A DNA stretch of 64,000 nt from Lepidurus packardi (GCA_023053545.1 JAKZAN010000005.1:1674001-1738000); one strand, 5' to 3'. Shown: positions 12,853 to 24,600, counted from the first letter of the stretch. A program made the numbers and translations. The notes: generated from the sequence alone by a model not told the origin.

Positions 12853-13964
12853 GACTGATTGAATTCCTTAGAGTAATTTACCTCTCCCGACAAGTCCTTT
12901 CTTTTACCTCCCCCAAAGCCAATAATTTATTACCGATTAGCTAGTTAATTTATCACGAAAAAAAGACAAAATTTCCTAGCTTTAACATCTTATGTGCTGC
13001 TATGCAGAACATTCACTTTGCACATGTCTTCCTTTTGAACCCCAAACCAGAATGAAAATTAGATCGCATCCTAATTTAAAAATCACCCTAATTAAAAATC
13101 ACAAAAAGAGAAAAAAGGAGTTTAACCGATCTGGCTTTTGATAGTTTTTTTGTACATAACAGATCTTCCCCTGTCAAAAATCACATCGGTTACTCCCTTC
13201 CAAACTAAACCCACCCTGTTTTCTTTTTCCGATTTCCAATTTTTTTCCAATCTGTTTTCCCCAAAAGGCTTAATTAAATGACATCGAGAGCTAAGTGCAA
13301 CTGACAGACAATACGACACAACTCAAGCCAGTAAAAACTAAAAAGAAACGAACTTGAGTCATAGACTTAAAAAAGACGCATGGACAATAATAGAACGTAG
13401 AACATGATTGTTAACTTGTACATATACAACTCCCCTTGTGTCGAACCGAAGAGATTCATGTGACATAAAGGCGAATTATGCAAATACATTTTTCTTCCTC
13501 ATGAACTGAACGTATCATGTTTGTATTTAAACCAATGAAACTCGCATTAATGTTACAACATGAGTGACAGACTTGCACGTAGCCCAAGGTGCAGAAAACA
13601 AAAGGAAGATGCTTATGACTTGAGAAACGAGCTCCAGCAACACCCCGGAAGTAATAAGTTATACACGAAAGTAAAACAGAAGCTTTCTAAGTTTCCACCG
13701 TGAAGAACAATAGGTAAAGTACAGTACGGTACGGCATACTCCCACTTTGCTATAACGGTTATATCACATAAATACGTATGGTTGCACGTCACTTACTATA
13801 TGGGCCGTTCTATATACACAGATATTTTGTAACAAATGTGCAAGTGCAAGATTGAACACTTATTCCATCCAACGTATAATAGGCCTAGATATGTGTCCAC
13901 GTCCTTTGCCACTAAAAGAGTTTGCCTTGTCCTATTCTGTTTAGGACAAATCCTTGTTTATAAC

Positions 13965-14150
13965 GCTCTCTACGAGTACAACTCAATTATGGCTCTTTTG
14001 ATAACGTTTCTAGGTTATAAAGAGTTCAAGTTAGATTACGGCTAGATTATAGTTAGATTACAGTAAGTTAGATTATAGTTCTAGCATAAATTTAACATGT
14101 TTAAACGCTCTCTCTGTAATTACGGCTCTTTTGATAATGATTATAGGGTT
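13965..14150 (+). repeat. Local duplication (ACGCTCTCT ... GGCTCTTTTGATAA)
   Basis: ACGCTCTCT followed by GGCTCTTTTGATAA occurs at about 13965-14010 and again at about 14103-14140, separated by TAGATTA-rich repeats. It is a decayed tandem duplication with a period near 138 bases. Confidence 0.65.
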
Positions 14151-14901
14151 CAGCAAACGTGTCTCGACAATCTTAAGTGAAAAAAATTACGTGATACCGA
14201 AGAGACCAAATTACATGTTCTGGCTGAAGAACGTAATGTCAATTATTCACATTAATTGAGGAACTATATTTGTTTGGCTATTGTTCCTGCAGGTAGTTTC
14301 AATAGAAAGGTATGAGTCAGACTTTTAATACAACTTCATTATAACCTAACTTAAGTCTGTCCTAACCCAATCTAAAACTTAATTATCGCGTTCGTATGTT
14401 TAACGCATAAGAAAAAATAATTAATAAGACCGGGGGATTACCAAGCGTGGCAATAGCCGAAAATGTACGTTTCGCCTAAATGGCGTTGCAAAAGATTCGA
14501 TCCCTTTCTATTGACTTCTTATGCAACTTTTGTTAGTAAAATACAGGCAACCTGCAGCTGAGAGACTTCTGACTTCCGCTCTACTTACCTGGTACTTTCT
14601 GTTGTGCCTTCACATCAGAAGGTTCCATTTTAGTTAGGAGTTGTATTTTCAAATCCCAAGCAATAACACGAACACCACGTTGGGATCACAGCAATAGTGC
14701 AACGCCACTATTTCGTACTTGACTAGCCAGCGGCATTCGTCCGCTGGAGAGCGCGCAAAACGTTCGTACGGATTGAGTCAAAACGGATGTCATATTCCGT
14801 TGTAAAAGGTGACACTCTAGCGTCAGTTTTGACCAGAGCGAATGACACTGATGTGTCAAGTTTCAGTAGTTTGGCTAATGAAGTGAAAGAAAGCACAAGT
14901 T

Positions 14902-14941
14902 TTAACGATTCTCATCAACCAAAGTTGATGAGAATCGTTAA
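14902..14941. repeat. Perfect 18-bp inverted repeat with 4-base loop
   Basis: TTAACGATTCTCATCAAC and its exact reverse complement are separated by CAAA. It lies in non-coding DNA with no gene within 500 bases. It could be a mobile-element palindrome or a cruciform; no T run follows. Confidence 0.9.
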
Positions 14942-15032
14942 TATAACCTAACCTAATTCCTTTCAATCCAACTACCCACTTTCAACTTGAGTGGCACCAG
15001 TTTGTCGTTCTTTTCCGGAAAACGTGTTGCAG

Positions 15033-15058
15033 CAATATGACACAACAGTGTCATATTG
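15033..15058. repeat. 11-bp perfect inverted repeat
   Basis: CAATATGACAC and GTGTCATATTG flank the loop AACA, about 90 bases after the stronger hairpin. Variants of the GTGACAC/GTGTCA core also occur at 14808-14860, so the area may be one decayed palindromic element. Confidence 0.85.
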
Positions 15059-15519
15059 ACCTACAGGTTTTTAGACGGAGGAACTGTTTAGAGCGTGTTG
15101 CCAACCATAATGGCTATCTGTTGCCAAATAAGTAACTGTGTAACTTCGATCAGGACTAAAAACTGCAATTGGCTAAATGTCTAACTATAATTTGCTTGTT
15201 ATTTTAAAATCTTTAGTATAGCTAAAGAATGGGTGGAAAAAGAGTCCAGTTGCTTTCTTCGAAGAAAGCACTTTATTCACACGAAAAACACTGGTAGGAA
15301 ATATCAAAATGGGTGCCATGAATAATTAATTAGAAACCTGAATTGAATTGGGAGCGAAAGTGATTTTTTTAAGAAAAAAAGACCGCAAGGAACAGTTTTT
15401 TTTTCAGAATTCCAACGGTCCACACAAGGTAACAATCCATACGGAAAAAAAAGGATTTACAAATCTTCATAGGAACAAGAAAAGGGGCACAAGATGCAAA
15501 AGAATGACAATATCTTCAA

Positions 15520-16540
15520 TTATACGTCCACAACCATCTTTTTGTGAACATCCGTGTTGCCAACCACCTAAAAAAGCCGTTGTAACAATTAAAAATACAA
15601 TATAACAAATCGAAGTGATATTTTGAACATACCGCGCAGAATTCCTCAAATGAAATTTTGCCATCTTCGTCTTTATCGGCAAAAAGGATCGTTTTGTCTA
15701 CAATCTGCTGGAGTTGCGTATCCTTAAGGTTGTTGCCAACCATCATTTTCAATACCTAGATGACCACTTATAGAATTTAAACCAGAAGTGACCCAATCCT
15801 TTTTTGATTTTACTTGAAATAACTCGCCATTCGATATAGCACCATCATTATCCATGTCATAGATCCTGAACGCGAAACGCAACTTGGACTCCTTGTCGCC
15901 TTTTACGCTGAATTGCGACACACCTTGGATAAACTCTACAAGGTACAACGTATGTAAACTTGTTAGCTAATGCACGTATCGAGAAAAAGTAACAAAAAGA
16001 ACCTTTAAAGTCCACCTCGCCGTTACCGTCCGCGTCAAAAATATCGATCACTCTCTGTACAAGTGGGTTTTGCTGCAATTCAGGCAAGGACATGAATTCA
16101 TCCACACTTAACGAGCCCGAATTGTCCAAATCAAGCTTACGGAACCGTTTTCCGAGACGTCGGATCTCGTCAGCATCAACTAGGAAAGACAAGGTTAGTT
16201 TCTTTGCTGTTTACAACCTGCTAAAAGTAAAACAAAATAAAGCAGAACTTACAGTTGGAGCATAGTTCCATGGGCAGAGAACTTTCGTTACCCTGTAATA
16301 TGAAAAAGGATTGATATTAGGTAACAGTCATTGTAAAATTACATTCTAAAATTATGCATCTACACTATTAAAAAAAAACAACCAAATAAATTCGGTTTAG
16401 ACAGGTTTATTGATTATTTGCCCCTAGGAAATAGGCCATTTACCCATCTCAAATTGAAACAATGTCAATGGAAACGAAGAAAAGCAACTTTGCAGACAAA
16501 TTACTGCAAGTAATTAATAACAAAGTCAAATTCTTACCAT
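15520..16540 (-). CDS. CanB: Calcineurin subunit B (Ca2+-binding regulatory subunit of protein phosphatase 2B)
   Basis: Six exons on the minus strand: 16538-16540, 16253-16292, 16003-16179, 15814-15935, 15633-15755, 15520-15567. All have GT-AG introns of 58-245 bases and consistent phases. The product is 170 residues, the same length as the human protein. It starts MGNESS, an N-myristoylation signal. Four EF-hand loops are intact: [12 protein letters not shown] (31-42), [12 protein letters not shown] (63-74), [12 protein letters not shown] (100-111) and [12 protein letters not shown] (141-152). It ends HKKMVVDV as in vertebrates. It binds the catalytic A subunit and confers calcium dependence on the phosphatase (NFAT and other substrates, cytosolic). 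The first coding exon contributes only the ATG, followed at once by a GTAAG donor. Intact; no doubt about identity. Confidence 0.97.
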
Positions 16541-17319
16541 ATTTGACTAGAAGAGGTGCGTAATAACTCTGAAATTAGCCCCAAAAATTGCACTAGACCC
16601 GGATAACACAACCCAGCTATATAACAAAAAAGTATCGGTCACAACAGTATCGATATCGCTCCAGCGATTAAAAAATGAAGTTAATTCAATACAGAAGTTG
16701 CGAGCGGTCTTTCAAAAAGATGATGATGCGTTCAAAGATTAGGTTTAAAACCTTTACATAACAATATGGGAATGCACCCCTTTCTTACTTTTATGATCTA
16801 GGAGTAAGAAGTGTCAGGAAATTAACGAAATTATCAAAACTAAGGAATTTGATTCCTGTTATCCATTCTAGAAAGGCAAATGTGAGCCAAAAACTGAAGC
16901 TAATGCTAATAATTAACAAAAGTTGTTTTCTATTCGCACGATCCATAAGTGATATTTTACTGAAAGGAACTAAAGCGCGTTTAAACAAAAAGACCAGGCT
17001 GGACAATTAGCATGCTAGCTTAGCAAGCTCCGAATTACGTCTGTAGCAGCAAACTTGTTTGTAGCAGCGAACAACATCGAAGGGATAGTCCTTTACAACA
17101 CACTTCTCTAACAGACACATGTGTATATTATTAAAAACACGAGTCAGTCAACTAAGGCTTAGGGAGACAAAAGCCTGAACGTCTGCACAGGAGAATTATG
17201 ACGTTACAAACAAACAAAACATTTAAAGTAGATTGCTTTATATACGTAATTTCGAGGTATATACAATAGGGTACACTACCACTTCAATCAGTTAGTGTGA
17301 TGGGTATGCTAGCATGACT
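16541..17319. other. Intergenic: calcineurin B promoter side and ISCA2 3' side
   Basis: This 779-base gap between two co-oriented minus-strand genes holds the calcineurin B promoter and leader and the ISCA2 3' UTR. A minus-strand ATTAAA overlaps the ISCA2 stop. No additional gene is visible. Confidence 0.6.
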
Positions 17320-17972
17320 TTAATCAATCTTTAATGCAAAAGAAGCACCACACGAGCAGCCGCTTTCTGCTTTCGGATTCTGTAACACTCGAAAGGCAGA
17401 CCGAATAAGTTCTGTCTGATAGTCGAGGGTCGCTCCTTCCAAGTAGGAAAGCGAAACATCATCCACTACGACTTTCACACCATCTCGTTCAATGACCCTG
17501 GAATATATAGAAAAAAATAACGTAAATAATGGTATCAAGCGCTAGATTTCAAACATCCTACCTATCATCGCTAGTCTGTTCCTTGTCAAGCGAAAAAGTG
17601 TACTGAAACCCAGAACATCCGCCTCCTTCTACGGCCAATCGTAAAAATCCTCCGTCTTTGCATATCTCCTTCAATCTGGCTACACAGCGATCAGTAAGGT
17701 TGACTGTCCTCTCAAGTTCCGTCACCGTAGATACAGTCTTGCCAGATGTAAGCTCCTGGGCATTGATCACGTTTGCGTAACTCCGAGTTTGAGCTTGAAA
17801 TTGCACGTATTTTGCAGCTGTACATTTCGAGATAAATGCCCTTTGTTTGCAATGCCTAGGCTCAAAAAAGTGGCAGATTTTAACACACGATATATATATA
17901 TATATATATATAACATTTAAGTATAATTGCTTACTGTACAGAATGCAGTGCAACCAATCGGGCAACGAACAT
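17320..17972 (-). CDS. ISCA2: Iron-sulfur cluster assembly 2, mitochondrial (A-type carrier)
   Basis: Three minus-strand exons: 17935-17972, 17562-17855 and 17320-17497; 169 residues. The start [13 protein letters not shown] is the only one whose phase joins the A-type domain across the 79-base first intron, and it is a convincing basic mitochondrial targeting peptide. The conserved core runs from about residue 60 to the end. The three ligand cysteines are Cys93 in GGGCSGF and Cys158/Cys160 in GCSCGAS. The family works in mitochondria with ISCA1 and IBA57 to mature [4Fe-4S] proteins such as aconitase and lipoyl synthase. The gene follows ARP5 head to tail with a short gap. It looks intact. 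Confidence 0.96.
17891..17912. repeat. (TA)11 microsatellite in ISCA2 intron 1
   Basis: Twenty-two bases of perfect TA dinucleotide lie inside the first intron of ISCA2, probably length-variable between individuals. Confidence 0.95.
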
Positions 17973-18284
17973 AATACCAGTATGCACTGTCTCCCGAAAT
18001 TGCCAAGAGAAAACGAAATCTGTGTTACGCACAGTTTACGGACATAACTACTTAAGCTTGCGCTAGGTGGCGTTGCCAAGCCTAAAACTGGTCTTGAATT
18101 TCAACGAAGAAAATGGCGTCGATTTGAACGCAAAATGCGCAGTAAGGTAAGGCGACTTCGCAAATGCTGCTATGAAGGAAATGTACGAAAATATAAAGGA
18201 ATGGAAAGAAAAATGATAATACCTAAGTACAAAGGTTAGTAACTCAAAAAGGAACTCGCTAGATATACTATGAGGAAGTACACG
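17973..18284 (-). promoter_or_regulatory. ISCA2 upstream region with YY1-like motif
   Basis: These 312 bases separate the ISCA2 start from the ARP5 3' end. AAAATGGCGTC at 18110-18120 resembles the YY1/Pho site AAAATGGCGGC that often marks TATA-less housekeeping promoters. No TATA box was seen on the minus strand. This is an inference from motif and position. Confidence 0.4.
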
Positions 18285-18290
18285 TTTATT
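18285..18290 (-). terminator. Polyadenylation signal of ARP5
   Basis: AATAAA on the minus strand (TTTATT on plus), 26 bases beyond the ARP5 stop codon. Confidence 0.7.
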
Positions 18291-18315
18291 GAATAAGAAT
18301 ACATTGAACATACCG

Positions 18316-20868
18316 TTAAGATACGCTTTCGCTAGGCGTCGGAAAGTAAAGGTTCGAAAGTGGGTGATTTTTAAAATACTCAGCTCCTTTCTCTTGATAG
18401 TCGGCGCGTGTCCAAAAGCAAGTTTTGCTCTGTGGGCTGTTGCAAAAAGACCGCGCGCCTTTCCAAGCGCTTAAGGAGGGGTCTTTATCCATTGTCAACC
18501 GAAAATTGGATTCAAAGGGCCGTATTTCCCTTAATTCCTTCTCTAATCGCTGCTCCAAGCCTAAAAAGAATAAGAAACACAAACACAATAAGACGAAAGC
18601 AAAGAAAAGGATTGTTTTTTCCTTTTTAACTTATACCTGGAATATTCGATACCCCTCCAGTAACAAATATGTTACTAACCAACTTGCTTTGGACTTCCAG
18701 GTCGTATTTTTTGAGCATAAATTCAATAGTTTCGGCCAAACCAGCTTGCTCCAGTCCTACCATGCTAACTTGGAAGAGCAACTCGGGTACTCGGATCTGT
18801 TCGGCTGCAAAGTGCAGCTGGTACCATTCGGCAGTCAAGGGAGCTTGCGCTGCCGATAAACCTGCGGTATCCGGTTTAAACTCTGGATCATGGCGTTTAA
18901 GAAGTGACTCAAAGTCAGCCAATTTCTCCTGTTCAGCTTCGCTGTCGCTGCCACCATCCTATTACCAATCCGGATCAGTAATAAGTAACACCAGTCAGGC
19001 AGGGAGAAACCGTTTACCTTGGCTATCGACTTGTAGACGTCCCAGTCTTCGTCGTTCGCACCAAACGTATCCTCTTTCTTGTCTTTGCGAGCCAACTGAC
19101 TAAGAATCCTCATTCGCTCCTGCGCAGCTGCAGTTCGTCGCTTGGCCATATCGGAGCGGCGTTGTCTCCTCTCTTGGCGTTTGGTTAATAAATCTTGCCT
19201 TTGTTGCCGGATATTCGATATCCAAGCGTCAAACTCAACTTTATCGGTCGGAATTTCAGTTGCTTGTTTAGCTTTAGGCTCCTAGACGAAGCAAACAGCG
19301 TTAATATCATAGACATCCACAAATTTTTCGTACTTCTTTGATTTCCTTGACCTCAGAAGAAGGTTTGTGCTTTGCTTTACGTATACGGTCTCGTAATGTC
19401 TGCATTTCTGCCATAAACTCCTCTTCGTTATTTAAGCCTGCTTCTCTCAGTGCATCCTTTGATCCAAACCAATGTTAAGATATTTATTGAGCAAGTTTAC
19501 TGTCAAAGTATTATATACCTCGATGTCCTCTTCGTCAGCTTCTTGGGCATATTGACGTAACTCTTCCAAATGCTGATAGCGTCTTTCATCTTCCAGTAAC
19601 TACATAGAGCGTTGTTAGAGACAGCTCTTTGGAAAACGTAAAATAAAGTGCCCATACCTTTTCTTCTCTTCTTTTGGCGTTAAGTTCAACCAACCTTCGT
19701 GAGTTCTCTCGCCGTTTTTCCTTTAATTGCTCCGTATTGGAGGCAGTAGTAGACGCCAGGGTAGGTGCGGTAAAAGGAAGTTGGAATTTACGCACAACTG
19801 ACTCATAATAGCTCGGAATTGCAAATTTCTGCAGCGTGGCTTGATAGTCCTCGGCGAAGGAGCAGTGTTCCTGGAGTAATTCTTCAGCACGACCAAAATT
19901 AACGGAAGCTGCATGGGCTGGATGTTTTAACTGCATAAGACGCTGCAAAAACGAGCTCATGTGAAGTCCACCAATATTGACTCGACGAACTCCTTGAAAA
20001 TCAGCCTTTCCATCTATATAGGAGACTTTCAAGACACAACCTTGCTTATAAAAGATTAACATTTACTTATCACAGGGATAATATGCGTCGTTTGATGTCC
20101 GCAACTTATAAGTAAGGCTGTTCGAGCAGCGCTTTGATTAGTGTGATAGAAACCAAATAAAGCGTCCACCCCGATAGCCAGACTAGGAATTCCATAGCAT
20201 TCAAAAAGCAACTCATTCATTTCTAGAGGGAAATGTTTTTGGAAAATGATAAACACAAATTTTTCGAAATATTTAGATTATTAAAAAAAAAGGATTACGC
20301 TGTCGTGAAACGTTGGGATTGCAAACGGTCTCCGTCAAAACCAAGGGATGATCAACTTTGCCTTCGGTATTAATGCCCAGGTGTGAAAATATGTAGTCAA
20401 ATATTGATTCTTGTACTTCGTAATGAGTGACAACATCGCGGTCGAAGGGGGACTTTAATAAAAACCGAACAGCCTCTATGTTGGCAAGATCATTTCCAAT
20501 TTGAATGTCGACATCCTAGATCACAAGAATAGGAAGATTAAAGATAACTAACAGAATAGATAACGAAAAGGTAAAACAATCATCAAATTTAAAGTACCAT
20601 TTTGCCCTTTTCTTTCCTCAGCTTCGCCATTAAATTCCTAAAAGTTAATCTGGGGGCAGCATCAGAAGCCCAACCAGCTCTACACTGGTAAGAACCTAAA
20701 GATACAATTCTAATAAAGCCATTTGTGTTCTTTCGTTCAGTTACCATTGTCAATAATCAGGTGGTGGGAACTTCCAGTAAATTCGCTATACGAGTGTACC
20801 GGATCTGGAGTAAACCTCGCATCTTTGAAGGAAAAAATCCTAGTTTCACTTTCTGTATCAACCTCCAT
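18316..20868 (-). CDS. ARP5: Actin-related protein 5, INO80 chromatin-remodelling complex
   Basis: Ten minus-strand exons: 20745-20868, 20598-20695, 20299-20515, 20067-20222, 19658-20013, 19519-19599, 19334-19456, 19018-19281, 18637-18958, 18316-18560. All phases close, giving 661 residues (human about 607). Actin-fold landmarks are present: [12 protein letters not shown] near the start, phosphate loop 1 [14 protein letters not shown] (about 37-50), phosphate loop 2 [15 protein letters not shown] (about 183-198), [13 protein letters not shown], and [11 protein letters not shown] before the C-terminal actin segment. The charged coiled-coil insertion typical of ARP5 spans about 290-490. ARP5 with Ies6 couples INO80 ATPase activity to nucleosome sliding in the nucleus. 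The start at MEVD matches the family N-terminus. An in-frame ATG 108 bases upstream would add a non-family hydrophobic stretch. Intact. Confidence 0.96.
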
Positions 20869-21690
20869 CTTAAGGGGGGAAGTATAATTAAGACAAAGAA
20901 TACACAAAAACAAAAACAAACGCTTACTTCTACACTCTTCAGTCTCCAAAGCACGCTTGCTATACAGTGTTGCCACGTTTATTTTTCATCGTCAAGGTTA
21001 CCTTTCAAGTCGCCAATATCTCGCAAAAATAACTAGGTTTTTCGCCGCCAAAATCGTCGATTTCTGCTTTACATAAATATCAAATATTAAAATGTTTTAT
21101 TTCCCATTTCATTAACTTTTACATAAATTATGCATATTAACGGAGTAATTGATTATTTAGCGGTGTAAGCTTTTCAAATTTTCCTATCCTTATAAGATTG
21201 GGGGACAGCTGGCCGGAGGCCTAGTGACTTTACCTATGAGCGCATTCAAAGTCGATCCCAGGTCTCATAAGGATGGTACCATAACCTTTCTTTTGAATGC
21301 TTAAACAAGTCTGTAGGTGCTTTGGTTAATTTACAAGCTAATCACAAAAAAAATACTTTTGCTTCGCGCCGTGACTTGCGGGCTCCAATGAACGCCATGT
21401 AGGAAGCGTTGCCCGCATAGTGGGAACCGCCACGTTCGGTCCCATTGCCAGTGGATAGGCTCTCGACTGCGAAGCCGTCTTGCAAGTATATCTCTTGCGA
21501 CTCTATTAGACGCTTGCCATTCGCTTTTCGCATCGTAGTAACACACCCCGGTTAATTTCGCTAAGCTGCCGCTAGAAGCGAGACACAGATTATACAATAT
21601 TGGCAAACGGTTCACTGGCAAATTTTATAAACATTGTTGTTTAACTTTGCAACCCTTGTTTTTTGAAGCCACAAGATAATTAGAAACAGA
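20869..21690. promoter_or_regulatory. Shared divergent intergenic region between ARP5 and CLASRP
   Basis: 822 bases separate the two start codons, so both promoters must lie here, or ARP5's leader runs into it. A GTAAGC donor near 20930 on the minus strand could belong to a 5' UTR intron of ARP5. The GC-richer block at 21340-21620 holds the small ORF listed separately. No TATA box is obvious for either gene. Confidence 0.5.
21342..21533 (-). CDS. Hypothetical 63-residue protein, unrecognised
   Basis: An ATG-initiated minus-strand frame in a locally GC-richer block between two divergent genes. The peptide runs MRKANGKRLIESQEIY, then GNGTERGGSHYAGNASY, and ends KSRREAKVFFL. It is basic, rich in glycine and serine, with no signal peptide, membrane helix or motif I know. 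A second minus-strand frame (21331-21621) overlaps it, so only one can be real. It may be an independent small gene, a 5' exon of ARP5 read out of context, or chance. I assign no function. Confidence 0.35.
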   Translation of the reverse strand: MRKANGKRLIESQEIYLQDGFAVESLSTGNGTERGGSHYAGNASYMAFIGARKSRREAKVFFL

Positions 21691-24600
21691 ATGTGGCAGG
21701 AAGCAAGAAAGCAGGAGAAAAAGATCAGAGGAATGATGGTGGATTACCGAAGGAGAGCCGAGAGAAGGAAAGACTATTATGAAAAGATAGTAAGATTTAG
21801 ACAAATTAATTACTGATTTGTTTATAATCTTTTCTTCGTCGCAGAAATTGGACCCTGCGCAATTCTTACAAATTCATGGCCGATCTTTCAAGATTCATCT
21901 TGATCCACAAATCGCAGCTTCTGCTGACAGCCCTGCAACCATGTAATATTGACTTCTTATAATTTTGTTTATCATTTTTTAACAAAAACATTCTTCTGGT
22001 ATCTTTCACCTGCGTTTTAGGATGCCATGGCAGGGCCGCAAAGATGTCCTTATTGATCGGTTTGACGTACGAGCTCATTTAGATCACATTCAACCCTACA
22101 AGGGACAAGACGGTTCTGATTATGAGAGTGATCATGGAGAAAAGCCAGTGGAGGAACCCAAGTTTGGTAAAGAAGAGGACGCTGCTTTGGAACTGCATTC
22201 AAACTATGAGCGATATCGTATTTTAGTTCAGAACGACTTTTTAGGAGGTAAAGTTGCATACAGCACTTTATTTCAACTGAATGTTACTTGCTTTTTCAGT
22301 TCCTGAAGGCAAGTTTTTACACCAGATCTACATGGAGGAGCACTACGGAAGTCAGAAATCCATTGAAGAGGAAAAGAAGGCGTTGGCGTCCAAAAAAACT
22401 GCCATTGGCTTTCACTATGATGATTCCAGCGAGCCTGCCCCACTAGCTAAAAGCCAGCCTAATGCCCAAACAGCTCCAGAAGAAGAGGATAGCGAAGAGG
22501 AATTTGATTTGGACCTGACTGTCGCCGTTGATCAAATAACGACTGATCAAATGCACGAAATTAATTTCCAAGCAAGAAAGTACGGCCTCGGATCCAATGA
22601 ATTCATGACATTTTTGACCAAAGAACTGGATGAGCAAGAGGAGTTACGACAAGTGAAAGAAGAACAGCGAGAAAAAGCCATGTACTCGGTAAAGCAAAAT
22701 GTTCTCCAATAAGTGGACATGAATCAATTTGTTTTTTTGTTTTTTCTCGGACAATCTTAGGGTAGAAAAGCTCGAAGAGAACGTCGAGCTTTCCGGGAAA
22801 AAAGATTGCTCTTGAGAAGATTCAGTCCACCGAGGTAAAGAACTTAAAAAAAAAAAAAAAATACTAAAAGCATTCGCGCCTTTCCTTGATTTCTAAAAAC
22901 CTCTTCAATTACAGTTACGCAAGCCGAGCCAGTCCTACTTACAACCCTTGCACGCAAGCAGAAGGCAAGTCCAAATCCCCATCTCCCGAATTGGAAGAAT
23001 GCGAAGAAAAGATCCAGTACATTACAAGTTTTGGGGGCGATTCAGAAGAAGAGAAGAAGAAAGCAGCCGTACATAAAGCGTCGTCTGTGAAAAAGACCCA
23101 AGTTTCATCCTCTAGGGTTAGGAGAAGATCTCGGTCCCATTCGCGATCCCGAAAGTACTTTCCTTCACCTTTAGAGTCTGCTTTCGGTACCATTGATCTA
23201 TTGCAACGTACTTTTAGGAGGTCTCGAAGTCGTTCCAGAAGTCGCAAGTATCGGTCACGTTCCCGAGACAGGAGATCCCGTTCTAAGCATCGCCATCGTT
23301 CTCGCCAGAGATCGCGGTCACGAAGGGGTCGTCGACGCTCGTATTCGCGGTCACGTTCCCGTTCTAGGTCGACATCACGACGCAATTCGCATAAGCACCG
23401 CAATAAACGTTCCAGGTGCTTATAGCTACTTTCTACTACTACTTTTCTTCCCAAATACTGATACCTTGCTTGTGCTGGTTCCACAGAAGCAGGAGCCCGT
23501 CACGTATGAGGTCGTCCAAGCAAAAATCCCGCACTCGCTCACGTACCCCTACAATACCCACCAAAATTGCACCCGCACCCGTCCCAGTCCAACAACCGGT
23601 GACAATTGTGGTGCCCCAAAGAGCTCCTACCCCTCCTCCTCCTCCTCCTCAAGTACCATCCCCTCCCATTAGGAAGTACTATGGCGCCCGCAAAGGATCA
23701 AGTAGTGAAGAGGATTCCGATTTTGCAGAGGACAAGGATAAAATTCAAACACCAACCAAATCGATACAGGCCAAAAAGCCGTAAGACTTTCGCTTAGTGG
23801 AAAGTTAGAATATTCCACATCACTTGAACGTAAATTTTGGTTTCATTTGTAAATAGGACGACGTCAGTTGCCAATAGTAGTAACAGCTCAAATGAATGCC
23901 CTACCAAAGTCAGTAAGCCTTTGCATATGTTGATAATTTGCTATAGATGTAACCAAAATGAGTTGGTTGGAAAAGATGATTCTTTGTAGAACTTTTGTAT
24001 CGATTTTTTTCCAAAATACTACTATTTTATTTTTGGAAAACTTGGTCTAATCTTCATTATTGTGAAAGGCTACCACTACCAAACTGACGCCTCAGGAGCG
24101 CCTCAAGCGCAAACTGCAAGCCGCTTTAAACAAGCAATGTAAGTGTTGGGATTTTTTAATTTAATTAATTAATTTAAAAAATACAGTAATGGAATTCGGT
24201 TTGGTTTTTAGTCAAGGCGGATAAGAAAGCTGAACGCAGTAAGGTCGAGAAGGCCGAACAAGAACGGATGGACCGAGAAGAAGAGCTTAAAGAACTGGCG
24301 ATAAAACTACGTCGCAAGTATGCTTATTTTAAAAGCCTTTGGTAGGCAGAACGTACCAAAGAAAAAAACATAACTTAAATCTCAATAGGGAACGATATCG
24401 ACGTCATCAGCGCTTTGGCGATTCTCGCGACTCGAGTTCTTCTCGGCATTCCTCGCGATCTGGGTCTCCTAACTCTGGCACCCGGTCCCGCTCTCCATTA
24501 CGGGAAACGCTGCATTCTACGTATTCTGGAAACGCGGGACAAGGACCTCCGTACTACCCACCACCGTTACCACCACAACAGCAAACAGCATTTTCTGGAG

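Larger units (their letters stand above)
12853..15519. other. Intergenic stretch with small repeats and hairpins
   Basis: No exon is recognised. The stretch contains a local duplication at 13965-14150, TAGATTA-type repeats at about 14033-14083, and two near-perfect hairpins (14902-14941 and 15033-15058), all listed separately. A TTTATT at about 15262 could be the minus-strand polyadenylation signal AATAAA of calcineurin B. Confidence 0.6.

Noticed and set aside
14450-14510. Possible tRNA ending GATTCGATCCC
   Set aside because: The acceptor, D and anticodon stems do not pair.
17973-18079. Upstream start for ISCA2 (ATG-like start at 18079)
   Set aside because: That frame cannot be spliced in phase to the A-type domain. 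The start at 17972 can, and it gives a good targeting peptide.
20014-20066. A 26-base intron alternative in ARP5
   Set aside because: An internal AAG acceptor would give an intron too short for this gene set and a worse match to the family. The 53-base intron gives [19 protein letters not shown].
20869-20976. Upstream in-frame ATG for ARP5
   Set aside because: It would add a hydrophobic stretch unlike any ARP5 N-terminus and contains a likely splice donor; MEVD at 20868 fits the family.
22939-23484. 181-codon minus-strand frame opposite CLASRP
   Set aside because: Antisense reading of the serine/arginine repeats; it carries no independent motif and crosses several CLASRP introns.
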